DNA of 64,000 nt from Rhinocladiella similis. Its lineage: Eukaryota > Ascomycota > Eurotiomycetes > Chaetothyriales > Herpotrichiellaceae. This document shows, in pieces, positions 20,777 to 31,727 of the stretch. The notes beneath the pieces are model-generated. The model was not told the DNA's origin and ran no database searches. It was given only the letters and a program-made list of their open reading frames with translations. Both the position numbers and the translations under genes were made by a program. Every line of letters starts with the position of its first letter. Position 1 is the stretch's first letter. Where the stretch lies: assembly GCA_024082115.1 (NCBI GenBank), contig JAMRYE010000011.1:186001-250000 (forward strand), read 5' to 3'.

Positions 20777-21573
20777 ACCAAGCTACGGATTGTGTGAAAC
20801 CGAGAATAGACTACGAGGACCAAGCATTGACTGCGTGGTCTCTGCGTTCCAAGTACATACGTCGAGGTATCTACCTAATATCCAGATTAATTATACCATG
20901 ATCTACAATTTCATTGACACAGAAGTGGTTCACCGTGAGTCTCTCCAGCAGGTCAAACTGTGCCACGTTAAGACCGGCCCCTTTGGCAATTTCGAGGTGA
21001 AAGGGATGGACGTAGAGGGATGGCAAGGATGATGGCATTTGCCGAACCCTGGTACAACTCGTTACATGGCCCCTGACTGGTTCCAAGGCGCATGTAGCAA
21101 AACATGTTGGCAGCTATGCCAAATTCAGGTGTAGAGGTGAGTGCACAAAGTGAAGTAACCGCAGCATCATGTTGTAACGATGTTTAGCTCACAATAGTTC
21201 GTTCGAACACTTTGATGAAAAGAGCGTCTCACGATGTGATCTCAAGCACCAGACCATAGATTCGGGAAATTGCTCAATCATTGATATTCTGGAAATCATC
21301 TATTTGTATACCTAGGAAGTGAAGCCATTCAGTGTCATGGGGGGAGGGGAGATAACGCGACAGGCAAGTAAAGTGTGAATTCATTCACGCTCACCGTCGC
21401 GTTACTTTTCTTTCACACATATCTCCAAAGGCAGCGAGATACCTAACATACCCATCTTCAATCCATACCTTGATCGCGACTTGATTTTACCATCTCTCTT
21501 CTCACTCCATCCGCTATTGGCATCGTCGCGACATCCCCCTATCTGAACCGAGCAAATTCTTGCTACACTCACA
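20777..21573. other. Intergenic
   Basis: 3' flank of the permease and 5' flank of the orphan gene. No coding, RNA or repeat feature supported. Confidence 0.5.
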
Positions 21574-22310
21574 ATGGCGCAACTTCGTGACAACCATGCC
21601 TCCAGCATGGTCATGGAGATGCAAGCAGACCGTAAGTGATCCTTCCACCGTTGCTCTCTCTCTCTCACACACACCCATTGTGAACCGCCGCGACGTCAAG
21701 GTCAAAGGAATTCACAACTAACGTGTATGCTTGCTCACCCGCGTCAGAAGCCAGAGTCCAAGTCCTTGACAAGGAAATCGCGGCTCTCAACAATCCGGTC
21801 CTCGAACCACTTCTCTCGCTCGAAGAGCACGCCACCATCCAAGACATCGAGACAGCCATCGGCACAACCGCCATTCGCGAGACAAGTGCCGAACACGGCT
21901 TGAAGGACGGAGAGAAATACGAGGACCTCCCCCTCGCCCAGGGCCTCGCGTGGTTCACCTGCGTCGACGCCAAACTCGAAGCACGCTGTGCCGAACTGCG
22001 CGCCGACGTCCTTTCGTACACCCTCCAGCACGTCATGGGTGCGACCAACCCGACCCGGTTCAACGAGTACCTCCGGGCCCGCGCGAGGCTGTACAGCCAG
22101 TACCAAAACGTGCGACGCTTGTTCGACCTGAAGAGGGCGTACCTGCAGAAAAAGGATGAAGAGGCGACGGAATCGCGTCGAGAATTGTCCTACGGCGAAA
22201 GAGTCATGCATTGGCAGGCCATGATGATGCTGGCAAGGCGGAAATTCGCGACGGCGGATGCTCTACGAGTTTCGAAGCGTGGTGGATGCGAGGCTGAACC
22301 GAGTCCATGA
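21574..22310 (+). CDS. Hypothetical protein, helical, 206 residues
   Basis: Two exons, 21574-21631 and 21748-22310; the intron (21632-21747) has a gtaagt donor and a gtcag acceptor and joins MEMQAD to QARVQVLDKEIAALN in frame. I do not recognise a family. The protein is rich in charged residues and Leu/Ala heptads (DKEIAALNNPVLEPLLSLEE, AKLEARCAELRADVLSY), suggesting amphipathic helices or a coiled coil. There is no signal peptide, membrane segment or metal-binding motif. The coding frame is clean, with G/C-ending codons and a good splice structure, so the gene is probably real. Intracellular location is assumed. Confidence 0.65.
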
Positions 22311-23056
22311 ATCTTAGTTGGGTTTCTTCGCGACTTGCCGTCATCATAATGATGAAGAAGAATAAGAAGATGACGATGATAAGAGGGTGAGAATGAAAGT
22401 TGACACCAAAGAATGGGAAAGGTCAGGCTGGTGTGAAGAGGTGACGAGGCTGAGAGACCCCTGATGACGGACGATGGTGATGATGATGGCGTGTCACGTG
22501 ATTTCCGCGTTTTGTCTCGTCGAGGTACTAGAATACTCTTATCAGGTTCCCGTCCTCCCCTGCACAGTACAGAGCTGTTGTACAGGACATTAAGCAGGCA
22601 GGCAATCGAATTATGAGCTTTGCCAAAAGCTCTCACCTGGCCATGAATCGTTTCCCGAGCATAAGAAGCAGAGGAGTCCCACAGATGGTGGTGGCTTTTG
22701 CGCTAAGACATTGTTGCCTTGTACCATGCCTCATCAGGGATCTTGACATCGATCAGTCACCCCGGCATCGCCTCGTCCAGTACTTTATCTACCTTGGGTA
22801 TTCATGCCAGTTTTCTGCTGGCGGTGATCTACTCTCTAGAGTGCTCACTTCAGTATAAGGTATCGACTGGGTGCTCTCGTCCTCGTCTCGCCACCTTGTC
22901 TCTCTTTCTTTTTATCTGCAGCTCATTCCCACATTGAACTTGCTCGAGACCCAAGATACACCCTCACTCCTCGTCTTGCACTGTAACATACCACTACCAT
23001 CGAGGTTAGCTTTTACTTGTTCCAAGTAACAGAACAGAGCAGAACCGCTTTGAATA
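22311..23056. other. Intergenic
   Basis: 3' flank of the orphan gene and promoter of the GFA gene. A pyrimidine-rich stretch with a CA-rich leader precedes the ATG at 23057. No other feature supported. Confidence 0.5.
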
Positions 23057-23542
23057 ATGTCCGTCCCCAAGAAAACCACCTTCACCGGCTCCTGCCACTG
23101 CGGGTATATCAAGTACACCGTCGCACTGCCCATCAACACCACCACCACGACGTCCTCCTCCTCCTCCTCCGAAACAAACTTCGTGGTCTCCCGCTGCAAT
23201 TGCACCATCTGCCTCAAGCAAGGATACACCAGTCTACGTTTCGCCCACGAAGACTTCACCTTACTCTCGCCCGAGTCCGAGGCACAACTCAACGACTACA
23301 AGGCCGGATCCATGGACGTGCACAAGTACTTTTGCGGCAAGTGTGGGATCCACGTCTTCTCGCGCGGTCGCTTCGAGCTGGATGGTCACACTCACGAGTT
23401 CTCCTCGCTCAATGTCTTGACTCTGGATCAGCCTCAGGACGGACTGGATTTGAGCAAGGCCAAGGTCCAGTATTTTGATGGCAGGAACGACAATTGGAAC
23501 GCGGGGCCAAGGGTGTCGCCGTGGCCGGGTCAGTGTGTTTGA
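23057..23542 (+). CDS. GFA/CENP-V-like zinc protein
   Basis: A single-exon protein of 161 residues with the glutathione-dependent formaldehyde-activating (GFA) fold. The zinc ligands are all there: GSCHCGYIKY (CxC), SRCNCTICLKQGY (CxCxxC) and FCGKCGIHVFSRG (CxxC). A Ser-rich insert (encoded by a TCC run near 23154-23171) lies after the first strand. Members of this family were named for an activity reported in one bacterial enzyme; most fungal members have no proven reaction and are best called GFA-domain proteins. Cytosolic. A second, shorter member lies at 63383-63905. Confidence 0.88.
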   Translation: MSVPKKTTFTGSCHCGYIKYTVALPINTTTTTSSSSSSETNFVVSRCNCTICLKQGYTSLRFAHEDFTLLSPESEAQLNDYKAGSMDVHKYFCGKCGIHVFSRGRFELDGHTHEFSSLNVLTLDQPQDGLDLSKAKVQYFDGRNDNWNAGPRVSPWPGQCV

Positions 23543-23874
23543 GGCAGCACCAGTGCACCCACAATAACACACTCTCTCTTGTGAGATTCCTTAATCTGGC
23601 TGGATGGTGTGAAATGGGTTTTAAGCGCACGACCCAAGGTAGCAGTAGCTAGCTAGTCGGTGTTCTAAGGTGTGTGGTGAGATGGAAATACAGAATACGA
23701 AATGATGGAGGAAAAGGAGGAGTCAAGTCAAGAGGCCACTGCGCAAAAGTTCGTGGAATTTTCCAGTGCATGAAGTATTCTTCACGCTAACAATAACAAT
23801 CTGTCCAACTTGCTTTCTTTCATACAGTGTGGCGTGGACCTAATATCGCCTTGCTCGTCCTTGCTTGCCATCCT
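23543..23874. other. Intergenic, convergent 3' flanks
   Basis: Lies between the convergent GFA and P450 genes. Nothing supported. Confidence 0.5.
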
Positions 23875-25819
23875 CTAGCCTCTTGCTGCCAGAATGATCT
23901 TCTTCCTCTCCTCACTTCGAACCTTGAAATCGACCGGGAATGGTTTCGGCCCAAACAACCTCGCCGGGTTGTAGTTCCAGACATCATACTTCACCGGTTG
24001 ACCAGTAGCCTTGTCGATGGCAGGAAGAACGTCAAACGCCCACAGCAATCTTGCCGTCAAAATGAGAAGCGAATTTTCCGCCAGATTGTAACCAGCGCAC
24101 ACGCGTCGGCCGGCACCAAAGGACCAATGATCTCGAAGTTTGACGTCGTTGGTGTGAATGCACTCTCCCGCCGTGAGGTTGTTGACTGGAGTGTCGTAGT
24201 ATCGATCAGGGTTGAATCGTTCCGGATCTGGGAAGAGTTCGGGATCGAAATGCAGAGCCCTAAGAATGGCAACAACATGTCAGCTTTTGCTGCAGTCATG
24301 TTGAGATCCATGTGGTGGGTTGAACACTTACCAGTGATTGATGACCACCGAGGTCCCCTCGGGAATAAAATAGTCCTTGTAAACGACGTCGCCCTGGCTC
24401 AAGGTCAGAACTTCATAGTCTTAAAGCAGTAAAGAGGTCGATAATGAGTGGGCATACTGAAGTGACGTGGCGGACGTGGTCATTGCTGACACTTCGCCAG
24501 CGGAGGACTTCTTTGACCATTGCTCGAATGTACGGCAGATCCGGCATGTCCTCAAACTGGGGCAGGCGATCACCCACCACCGCGTCTAATTCTTTTTGTG
24601 CCTTGAGTACAACCTCGGGATACGCCACCATTGCCAGGATCATACTGTTCATGGACAACTGGGTTGTGTCTGCGATCGAAGTTAGCCTCTTTGAGGTGCC
24701 AAGATGTGACGAGAGTTCCGCAGCCCACATACCACTGCCTGCTTCAATCATGCTTCCCGCCACATAAGCCGCCTGGACTTCAGAGATGCCCATGGCGAGG
24801 TAATCTTCTTCCTGGAACTTTTCGGCGAAACAACCCGTGCGAATCCCCGCGGCCAACCGCCTCTTGAGGTCATTCCACAGGCCCATCCAAAGGTCGACTT
24901 CCTGCTGGTGGTACGCTTCCCATTTTGGCCGCCACCACTGCAGTGCCTTTGGCAGGTATTCAAGGATAGGATACTTGTCCACAGTGTGGATCCGGCTGCT
25001 GGCCTCGGAGAAGTGACTGAGTTCGTCGTAGATGGCCCCGAGAACTGGGTCATTGAGATCAAGAACACGTCGACCGTAGATTGAGAACATAATGACACTC
25101 GACGTGTACCTCTTGACGTGTTTGAGGAAATTTTCTGGGTCTTGGAGGACGTCGAGCAGGTACCGGTGGGATTCGAGGCTGGAGGATGGCTTCATAGCAT
25201 CGGCCGACTTGATACTCAGGCAGCGATGGGCGATGGCTCGAATGTTACGCCATTGCTTGCCGTATGGCTTTCGTGAGAAGAGTCAGAAAAAAAGACATTG
25301 TCCCAAAAAAGTGGGGGGACATATGGCCTCATACCATGAGCAGCATCCGGTAGCCACCAGAGAGCATGTTCAAGACTCGGAGTGCCGGTCGACTTCCGGT
25401 CAAGGCGCCATTTCTGTCGAAGATTTCCTAGAAATGCAAAGTTCAGCGCAGTGACCTTTTCTTTCTCAACGAGGCGCATGTAACAAGGCGGAACCAACCT
25501 TGACGGCTTCTGGCGAGTTGACAATCACCCAGCGCTCGACGCCAGTCCTGATTTCGTAGATCTCTCCGTACTCTCTTGCCCATTTGACAAGCGGATTCTG
25601 ACTTGGATTGCTGCTCACGTTGGCGCCCCAGAGATGAGCGTGGCCACCGAACAAGGTCGCGCCTGACGGTTGCGGTGGTCTTCTGAGTCCCTTGGGCGTG
25701 CGCGGACCACGGATGCTTATCACTTCCCAAGCGACTATGGCGACGACAGATAGAAAGGCGATTGCGGCGAAGAGCGCGAAGCCTGGCGGCGCCGCCAGAG
25801 TGTCGGGGATAACGAACAT
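23875..25819 (-). CDS. Cytochrome P450 monooxygenase
   Basis: A six-exon gene: 25819-25499, 25427-25335, 25267-24733, 24669-24458, 24393-24332 and 24259-23875, giving 535 residues. An N-terminal membrane anchor (GFALFAAIAFLSVVAIVAW) is followed by a basic/proline hinge (RGPRTPKGLRRPP). The I-helix has EAGSDTTQLS, the K-helix has KEVLRW (ExxR), then the PERFNPDRYY region, and the haem loop is FGAGRRVCAGYN with ligand Cys462. It is an E-class ER-bound P450 of the large fungal oxidoreductase group that includes O-methylsterigmatocystin-oxidoreductase-like enzymes. Substrate is unknown. The intron before GDVVYKDYF was placed at a CAG following a ctgac branch point; the frame does not close with the nearer AAG. 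Confidence 0.92.
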
Positions 25820-26428
25820 TGTAGACCTATGCTTCGATGAGGTCGGACATGTGAATCAACCTCGTCTGAACTTAAGGGCGTTTCTATCATGCCTTCTCCT
25901 ACTCCTCCACATTCCCCACATACTCCGACCAGGATAGTGAACCTCCAATTTGCATTTGTGGTGTTTGCTCTCGAGCCCCACTTGGGTTGTTATCCTCTGA
26001 GTTCTGGTTGGAGGAGGACGCTATGGGCACCCACTTCCCCCAACATTGCCTTCCCTGTCCGTGAACCCAAAAGTACGGGGTCAGCGCTAATGAGAGCCCC
26101 GTTCGCCGGAAGTTGCACGCCGTTGCACCTGGCCTCGTTAAGAGGGGAGGACCGTTGAGAGATGAAACACATAAAAGAGCCTTACTTACACTGGTGTGTT
26201 CCCAGGAGGCATTCTTCTGCATGATATGAATTCGTTGCCTTGCTGTAACTGTGGCGGACACTGTCGGAAAACGCAGCTGCAAGACATGTCTCCTTGGGGG
26301 CGTTCCGCCGAGCCCAAGGTTCTACTAATGGATTTGGAGCACGTCAAGAACACCAATGTGATGAACGAAGTCAATTCATTACTCTCTCACACACACACGA
26401 CTATCTAATCATCTCATCTCATCTCATT
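25820..26428. other. Intergenic
   Basis: 5' flank of the P450 and 3' flank of the BTB gene. A CTCAT short tandem run (about 26409-26430) abuts the BTB stop. No gene supported. Confidence 0.5.
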
Positions 26429-27414
26429 TCATTGGCAGAGAGGGCAGCTATAGCCATAACTGATTTGTCCTGGTTTACCCCCGGTCTGAGGAAGGGCAAA
26501 GGTTACCTTTTTTTGGTGTTTGCAACGCAGGTGCTCGTTGCTGTTCAACCCGCTCACCAATTGAGCCGCCCATGCCTGAAACTCCTTTTCCCATTCCCCC
26601 CGAAAATCGTGAAACATCTGCCTCATTCCGGCATTGTGGTCGTCCATGACGCGAGTGGTCTCGCCATGGTCGTTGATGTCGTCGTGCTTGCTCAGGAGGA
26701 ACTGAGTAGCCGGCATTCTGATGACCTTGTCATTGAAACTGGTGCTGTCATACAGCAGACTAATGACGCTGTGGAAATCGTCGACGCGGTACGCCTTTTT
26801 GAGGTCGGTGAGGAAGCGCTTTGCGGCCAATTGCTTCAATCTCTCCATTTGAGCCATGTCTGCAAATTTGTAGACCATTATGCCCACCTTCATGGATCTT
26901 CCAAGTTGTTTGATGAATGCCTTTTCTTCAGTCTTGTTCGAGGAATGAATTGTGGCTCTGGGTTTGGCGGTAGTAGCGTCTCCCCCTGCTGCCGCCGCGT
27001 CCTGTGAACTCGCCATGAGGACATCGTCGTCGAGTGTAATGTCGAGATCGTCGATTTGAAGTTCAGGGGGGTCGTCACAGCGCATTCTGTAGATCTCTGG
27101 AACGTCCTTTGGTTCATACTTTTTGGTGTAGATGTAGAAAATCACGCGGCTCAAGACTGAGGGAATCTCTTCTGGAAAGTCAATCTTTTGAGTCATCGCT
27201 TCCTAAAGATTTGTTAGCATTGCTTCTCCCATGTGGAACGCGACATGGCGCTGACCTGAAAGGGGCCAGTGCAAACGGTCTTGAAGTAAGGGGATGCCTG
27301 CGCGATGAAGAGTCGATGGACAGGAAACGAGACACCTTGACAACAGATTGTGAAGTCGCAGAACTCTTCATCCTTGAGGAAATTGAAGCATCGAAGGTTT
27401 GGTTGCGCCGCCAT
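26429..27414 (-). CDS. BTB/POZ-domain protein
   Basis: Two exons, 27414-27256 and 27202-26429, with a 53-nt intron (gtcagc...gctaac...tttag) inside the BTB fold; 310 residues. The BTB core is CDFTICCQGVSFPVHR, FIAQASPYFKTVC and then IDFPEEIPSVLSRVIFYIYT. A helical region resembling the BACK-type segment follows. The C terminus has CKHQ and SCPLC, a possible small zinc site. Fungal BTB proteins usually act as dimeric adaptors, for example for Cul3 ubiquitin ligases. Partner and target are unknown. Its start faces that of the HET gene. Confidence 0.87.
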
Positions 27415-28086
27415 AGTTTTGGATCTGTCGTGATGTTAATTCGGGGATGGAGTGCGATCAAAAAGAAGCTATCTTCATGAGAATTATGGTGCTTGTGGTG
27501 GATGTAAAATCACAAAACTTTTCATTTGATGGATCGTGTTCCTTTGTTCTTTGCCGGTCAAGTTACCAAACTGTGAATATACTGCCTGAATAGTCGCGTT
27601 CACCGGCTTTTTGCGCAAAGGCACAAATACTTGCTACAGCACTGCATGCTTGTCCGAGTAGTTCAGGCAACGTCCAGGACTTCCTGACCGTACATCGAGC
27701 AAAGCAGGCTTGATAAAGGGCTTCAAAATCATGTAGACGGATATACAGTGTCATCACACAGACAAAAGTTATAGTTCACTCTTATCCCACATCTGCGGTG
27801 GATAGGTGTTGCTTGGAGAAGCATTCGTGCTGTTGTTCAAGACTCGGATGTTTGTGCAGAGGGGACGCCCCCTTTTTGTCAGGCAGTCTGTCACAGCCTT
27901 ATCACATGACAAGGCTGCAACCTTTGTGTCACCGCCAGCTTGCCGCCAAACATATTGGTGATTGTTCATCTTCTATCAAACACCGTACACAATTTGCTCT
28001 TGCTGCAATGTGAGGCAATCATAATTCAAGTCTAATACTCACTGATTTTATCTTCGCCAAGATGATTGATACGCCCAAACTTCAAT
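27415..28086. promoter_or_regulatory. Divergent promoter of BTB and HET genes
   Basis: A 672-bp region between two divergent starts. It contains a perfect 7-bp inverted repeat, CAGCCTT at 27894-27900 and AAGGCTG at 27911-27917, with a 10-nt spacer. A short plus-strand frame from the ATG at 28062 ends after 13 codons and overlaps the HET start, so it could act as an upstream ORF. Confidence 0.4.
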
Positions 28087-30279
28087 ATGCATCGCCTGCG
28101 TGAATCTACTTCAGTATCAGCCTTTGCTTTCTTTGAAAATCCTACAAACTTCGTCAAAGATCCATCCTTCCAATTATCCATTCCCTACCGAAAGCCACAA
28201 GAGATCGAAGAGACTCTTGCAGGTGGACGATATGGTTATAACACATGCATCAAGGATGACAAGGGGAATGTTTGCTTGCGTTGTTTGAAATGGTCACTGA
28301 CGAGCGCGCGAAGCACTCGGAACATGTTGGACGCCAAAGGTGGACATAAGAATAGTCTGCTGTGCAAGAAATGGGGATATCCTGCCGAGATGCTGGATTC
28401 AGACTGCCCACTGTGCAGACTGTTTGCCATGCACGCAGTGGACTACCAACTCATCAATGGTCCAATGCAGGGTCGCCTTTACGACCTACGAGAGCTGATC
28501 TTTGCAGTCAAGCAGCCTCAGTCACGCAATTCCAGAAGGCGTCCATTACCAGCGGCAAAATTCTGGTACCTCGATCCTTCATCTGCACCCCGATCTAGTT
28601 TTTCACCACTGGCAGGCTTTAATTCCTGTATCGGTCTGGCAGATGGCGGCGTCACACCGTCCTGTGAACACTTGACGCTACTGCTCATCGACCCGAACGC
28701 TATCAACTACCGCACCATAGAGACATGGCTTTCGCTTTGTGACAGTAGCCACGGAGCAACGTGCAACCTGCAGTCCACAGAGACCGTACCGTATTTTCGA
28801 TTGATTGACTGTATGTCACTACCTGCGAAACTTGTAGATGCCAAACCACATCAGAAATATGCTGCGTTGAGCTACGTGTGGGGACGTGGAGGAGTCAAAG
28901 AGCAACTCGAAGGAGACACCCTCGTATGGCGACTACTTCCACAAACCATCCGTGATGCTATGACGGTCACCAGGAAACTTGGCCAGCGCTATCTCTGGGT
29001 CGACAGATACTGCATACCTCCCGAGTTCATGAAAGAGCAGATCAGCAAAATGGACGTCATTTACAGTGGCGCTGACCTTGTCATCGTAGCCGCCGCTGGC
29101 GGTGACATCGAGTACGGCTTGCCAGGTGTAGGACCCAGGAAACGTACCCAACAGCATTATGCGACGGTCGGAAAGGACGTGTTCGCATCTACTCTAACAG
29201 ACTTCGACTCAATGTTGTACACTAGTTCATGGTGGAAGCGCGCCTGGTGCTTCCAGGAAGCCCTGTTATCTCGCCGCCGGCTCATCTTTACTGAAGAAAA
29301 AGTCTACTTCCTATGCCGCAGCGTGCTATGTATCGAGACATTGAGTATCCCATTCGAGGACCCCTCACAAAGACCCCGTACGAGCATGAACTCTTCAACC
29401 GGCTTCTTTGACTGGCTCGTCACTCGGAACCCGTCTCGCGAAAGTCCAGACCAGATACGGTCCATTCTCTCCGCATACGCCAGCAAAGACATGAGCTTCG
29501 AATCAGATGCCCTCAATGCCATCGCGGGTGTGTTACGAGCCTTCACGAGAATAGACGCCGGGCTAGAATTTCGCACCTACGCAGGTCTCGCCATCACTGG
29601 TCCCCCCACCAGCAAATCCTTCTTGTCAGCACTCTTGTGGTCTCATCGGATACCCAGGAGCAAAAGGCAAGGAGCATTCCCAAGTTGGTCTTGGGTTGGC
29701 TGGACGGGGAGTTTCGGTTACGACTCCATCTCCAGACGAGTCGATGAGATGGAAGTACTCTTGGTCGAAGAGGACGGCAGTACGGCCATCAGGTGGGATG
29801 ACTTTGTGGCCTCAAGTCGACCTGAAGACGGCATTTTTCCGTTGTCGCAGTACATACGGCTTCACGCGCAAACCTGTATGGTGCAAGTCATCTATCTCCC
29901 CACAGCTGGAGAAAATCAGAGGTATGTCGTGCCTGTACAGCGGCTTCCTGGGCGCAAGGTACGCTACACAACCGTTTCTCTCGGGTATGGTTGCTCGAAG
30001 ACAGGTAAATTAAGCGAAAACCTTCACTCTGAGATTGTGCAGCGGCCGCTGAAATGCGTTCTACTTGTACCCCATGATGACAAGCGGAAGCTGTATGGTA
30101 TTGCGCTTCTCGTACGCAATGTTGGCGACTACCATGAGCGCATTGGGATGTTCCAGTTTGACTACCTTGGTAACGTCTATGATGAGATGGGCAAGTACGA
30201 TGGTTTCCTTATGAGCACTGATGAAAGAGCGGCAGTTGAAGGCTTCGATTTTCAAAGGGAATGGATATGTTTGGGGTAG
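28087..30279 (+). CDS. HET-domain protein (heterokaryon incompatibility)
   Basis: A single-exon protein of 730 residues. The start is the ATG at 28087; upstream in-frame sequence has no ATG. The HET domain spans about residues 258-400: YAALSYVWGRG, LGQRYLWVDRYCIP, MDVIYSGADLVIVAA and WWKRAWCFQEALLSRRRLIF. These are the three conserved blocks of the family. The N terminus has cysteines (CLRCLKW, CPLCRLF) that may bind metal. The C-terminal 330 residues lack a recognised repeat or NLR module. HET domains act in allorecognition cell death and related immunity-like responses. Many HET genes exist per genome and most are untested, so a specific role is not claimed. Confidence 0.92.
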   Translation: MHRLRESTSVSAFAFFENPTNFVKDPSFQLSIPYRKPQEIEETLAGGRYGYNTCIKDDKGNVCLRCLKWSLTSARSTRNMLDAKGGHKNSLLCKKWGYPAEMLDSDCPLCRLFAMHAVDYQLINGPMQGRLYDLRELIFAVKQPQSRNSRRRPLPAAKFWYLDPSSAPRSSFSPLAGFNSCIGLADGGVTPSCEHLTLLLIDPNAINYRTIETWLSLCDSSHGATCNLQSTETVPYFRLIDCMSLPAKLVDAKPHQKYAALSYVWGRGGVKEQLEGDTLVWRLLPQTIRDAMTVTRKLGQRYLWVDRYCIPPEFMKEQISKMDVIYSGADLVIVAAAGGDIEYGLPGVGPRKRTQQHYATVGKDVFASTLTDFDSMLYTSSWWKRAWCFQEALLSRRRLIFTEEKVYFLCRSVLCIETLSIPFEDPSQRPRTSMNSSTGFFDWLVTRNPSRESPDQIRSILSAYASKDMSFESDALNAIAGVLRAFTRIDAGLEFRTYAGLAITGPPTSKSFLSALLWSHRIPRSKRQGAFPSWSWVGWTGSFGYDSISRRVDEMEVLLVEEDGSTAIRWDDFVASSRPEDGIFPLSQYIRLHAQTCMVQVIYLPTAGENQRYVVPVQRLPGRKVRYTTVSLGYGCSKTGKLSENLHSEIVQRPLKCVLLVPHDDKRKLYGIALLVRNVGDYHERIGMFQFDYLGNVYDEMGKYDGFLMSTDERAAVEGFDFQREWICLG

Positions 30280-30405
30280 AGTGGCTACATGTAGTTTCCT
30301 TTGGTTCATCATGGTCATTCATCATATGTTCATTGAGCTATCTGAACCAGCAAATACCCCTCAAAGCACCGATATAAAGTGAACCATGCTGCACTGATTC
30401 AATAC

Positions 30406-31239
30406 TCAAAGCAAAGCCTTTGCCCTTTTCTCAGACTGCCGTTTCTCGACCTCCTCCAAGAACGGCATTACGGCGTCCAGAAACCTCTCGGGCTGATCGA
30501 TATTCACCGCGTGTCCCGCGTTGGGAACAACGACCTTCCTCGCCCCAGGGATCTTTTTAGCCATGTACTCACTCGCGGCCAAGAAGGGCGTATCATCCGC
30601 ACCCACGACCACGAGAGCCGGAACCCTAATATCCCCCAGGGACTCAATGACTGACGAATCCCTTTGGGTCAACATTCCCCTTGCGGCCATCACCAGCCCG
30701 TGCGCAGACCGGTGGCTCACCGACGCCCTCTCGGCGCTCATGGACCGCAACACGTCAAGCCCGTCCTTCTTGAACTTCTCGCCCGTTGCGAACGCAGTCT
30801 TGTTCCACGCGTCGCGCGCGGCGTCCTTCTTGAACCCCGGCCCCGTGTCGATGATGAGCAGCGCTCGCACCCTCGCGGGATGGGCCCGGTAGAACGCAAG
30901 GGACATGTATCCTCCCAACGAGAGGCCGCCGACAACGGCCCCGGCACTAGAGGAAGCAGCAGCAGTAGCAGTGGTGGTAGTGGTGGTGTGGTCAAGTAGT
31001 GCCAGCATGTCGCTCACGGTCGCTTGCTCACTGTACGCGGATTGGTCGTCGGCGGGGGCCTCGGTGAGGCCATGGCCTCGCATGTCCCAGAGGATCAGTT
31101 TGAACGACTTGGACAGTGTCGCGATCTGACCTCTCCACATCTCAGAAGTCGAGGAGTACCCGTGTGTAAGGAGGAGGGGGGTCCCCGTCCCGTGGACTTC
31201 AAAGTATATCCTTGCATTGCCACTCGTGAGGTATGGCAT
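30406..31239 (-). CDS. Alpha/beta-hydrolase
   Basis: A single-exon enzyme of 277 residues. The elements run in order: oxyanion-hole region LLLTHGYSS, DMRGHGLTEAP, nucleophile elbow GGLSLGGY with Ser107, acid in VVGADDTPF (Asp215/216) and His243 in NAGHAVNIDQP. The pattern fits 3-oxoadipate-enol-lactonase/haloperoxidase-like members, but specificity cannot be read. A Thr/Ala run (residues 85-98) just before the nucleophile strand is encoded by an ACC-type triplet repeat and is unusual for such a conserved place. No signal peptide; cytosolic. Confidence 0.88.
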   Translation of the reverse strand: MPYLTSGNARIYFEVHGTGTPLLLTHGYSSTSEMWRGQIATLSKSFKLILWDMRGHGLTEAPADDQSAYSEQATVSDMLALLDHTTTTTTATAAASSSAGAVVGGLSLGGYMSLAFYRAHPARVRALLIIDTGPGFKKDAARDAWNKTAFATGEKFKKDGLDVLRSMSAERASVSHRSAHGLVMAARGMLTQRDSSVIESLGDIRVPALVVVGADDTPFLAASEYMAKKIPGARKVVVPNAGHAVNIDQPERFLDAVMPFLEEVEKRQSEKRAKALL

Positions 31240-31727
31240 TTTTCTACCTGTGTAGTTTTAATCGCGGTGGTGACGACGATGGTGAGGAAGTTGGTGCTCC
31301 GGTTGTTCGCAAATCCAAATCCAACTTGGTGTCTAGAACCTTTGGAACAGCAGTGATATGTCCTGACGGGATTGATAACCAAATATCATTGATACCACGG
31401 ACTATGTTTTCTGTCGATATGTACTGCAACAGCCCAGTCAGTACGAGTACAAGCTCATGGCTGGTAACTACTGTATCTCCGTCGAACTCGTAGTTAACAT
31501 CGTGAGATGGACTTGTTCACTCGAGTCGTCACAATAACCTCGGTAAAGCCACCAGCCTCCGCTCGCTCGCCTGAACATCTTAATCCATGTAAATTGATCA
31601 TTCAAGAGCCAATGACTTGCAATGATCGTCCTATATAGTTTCTCTAGCATCGATAAAGATTGCATATATCAGAGCGGACATTGAAAGGTTATTCCATTGG
31701 GATCCTCTCGTCATCTCCCCCGTAAAG
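31240..31727. other. Intergenic
   Basis: 5' flank of the hydrolase and 3' flank of the next regulator. Nothing supported. Confidence 0.5.
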
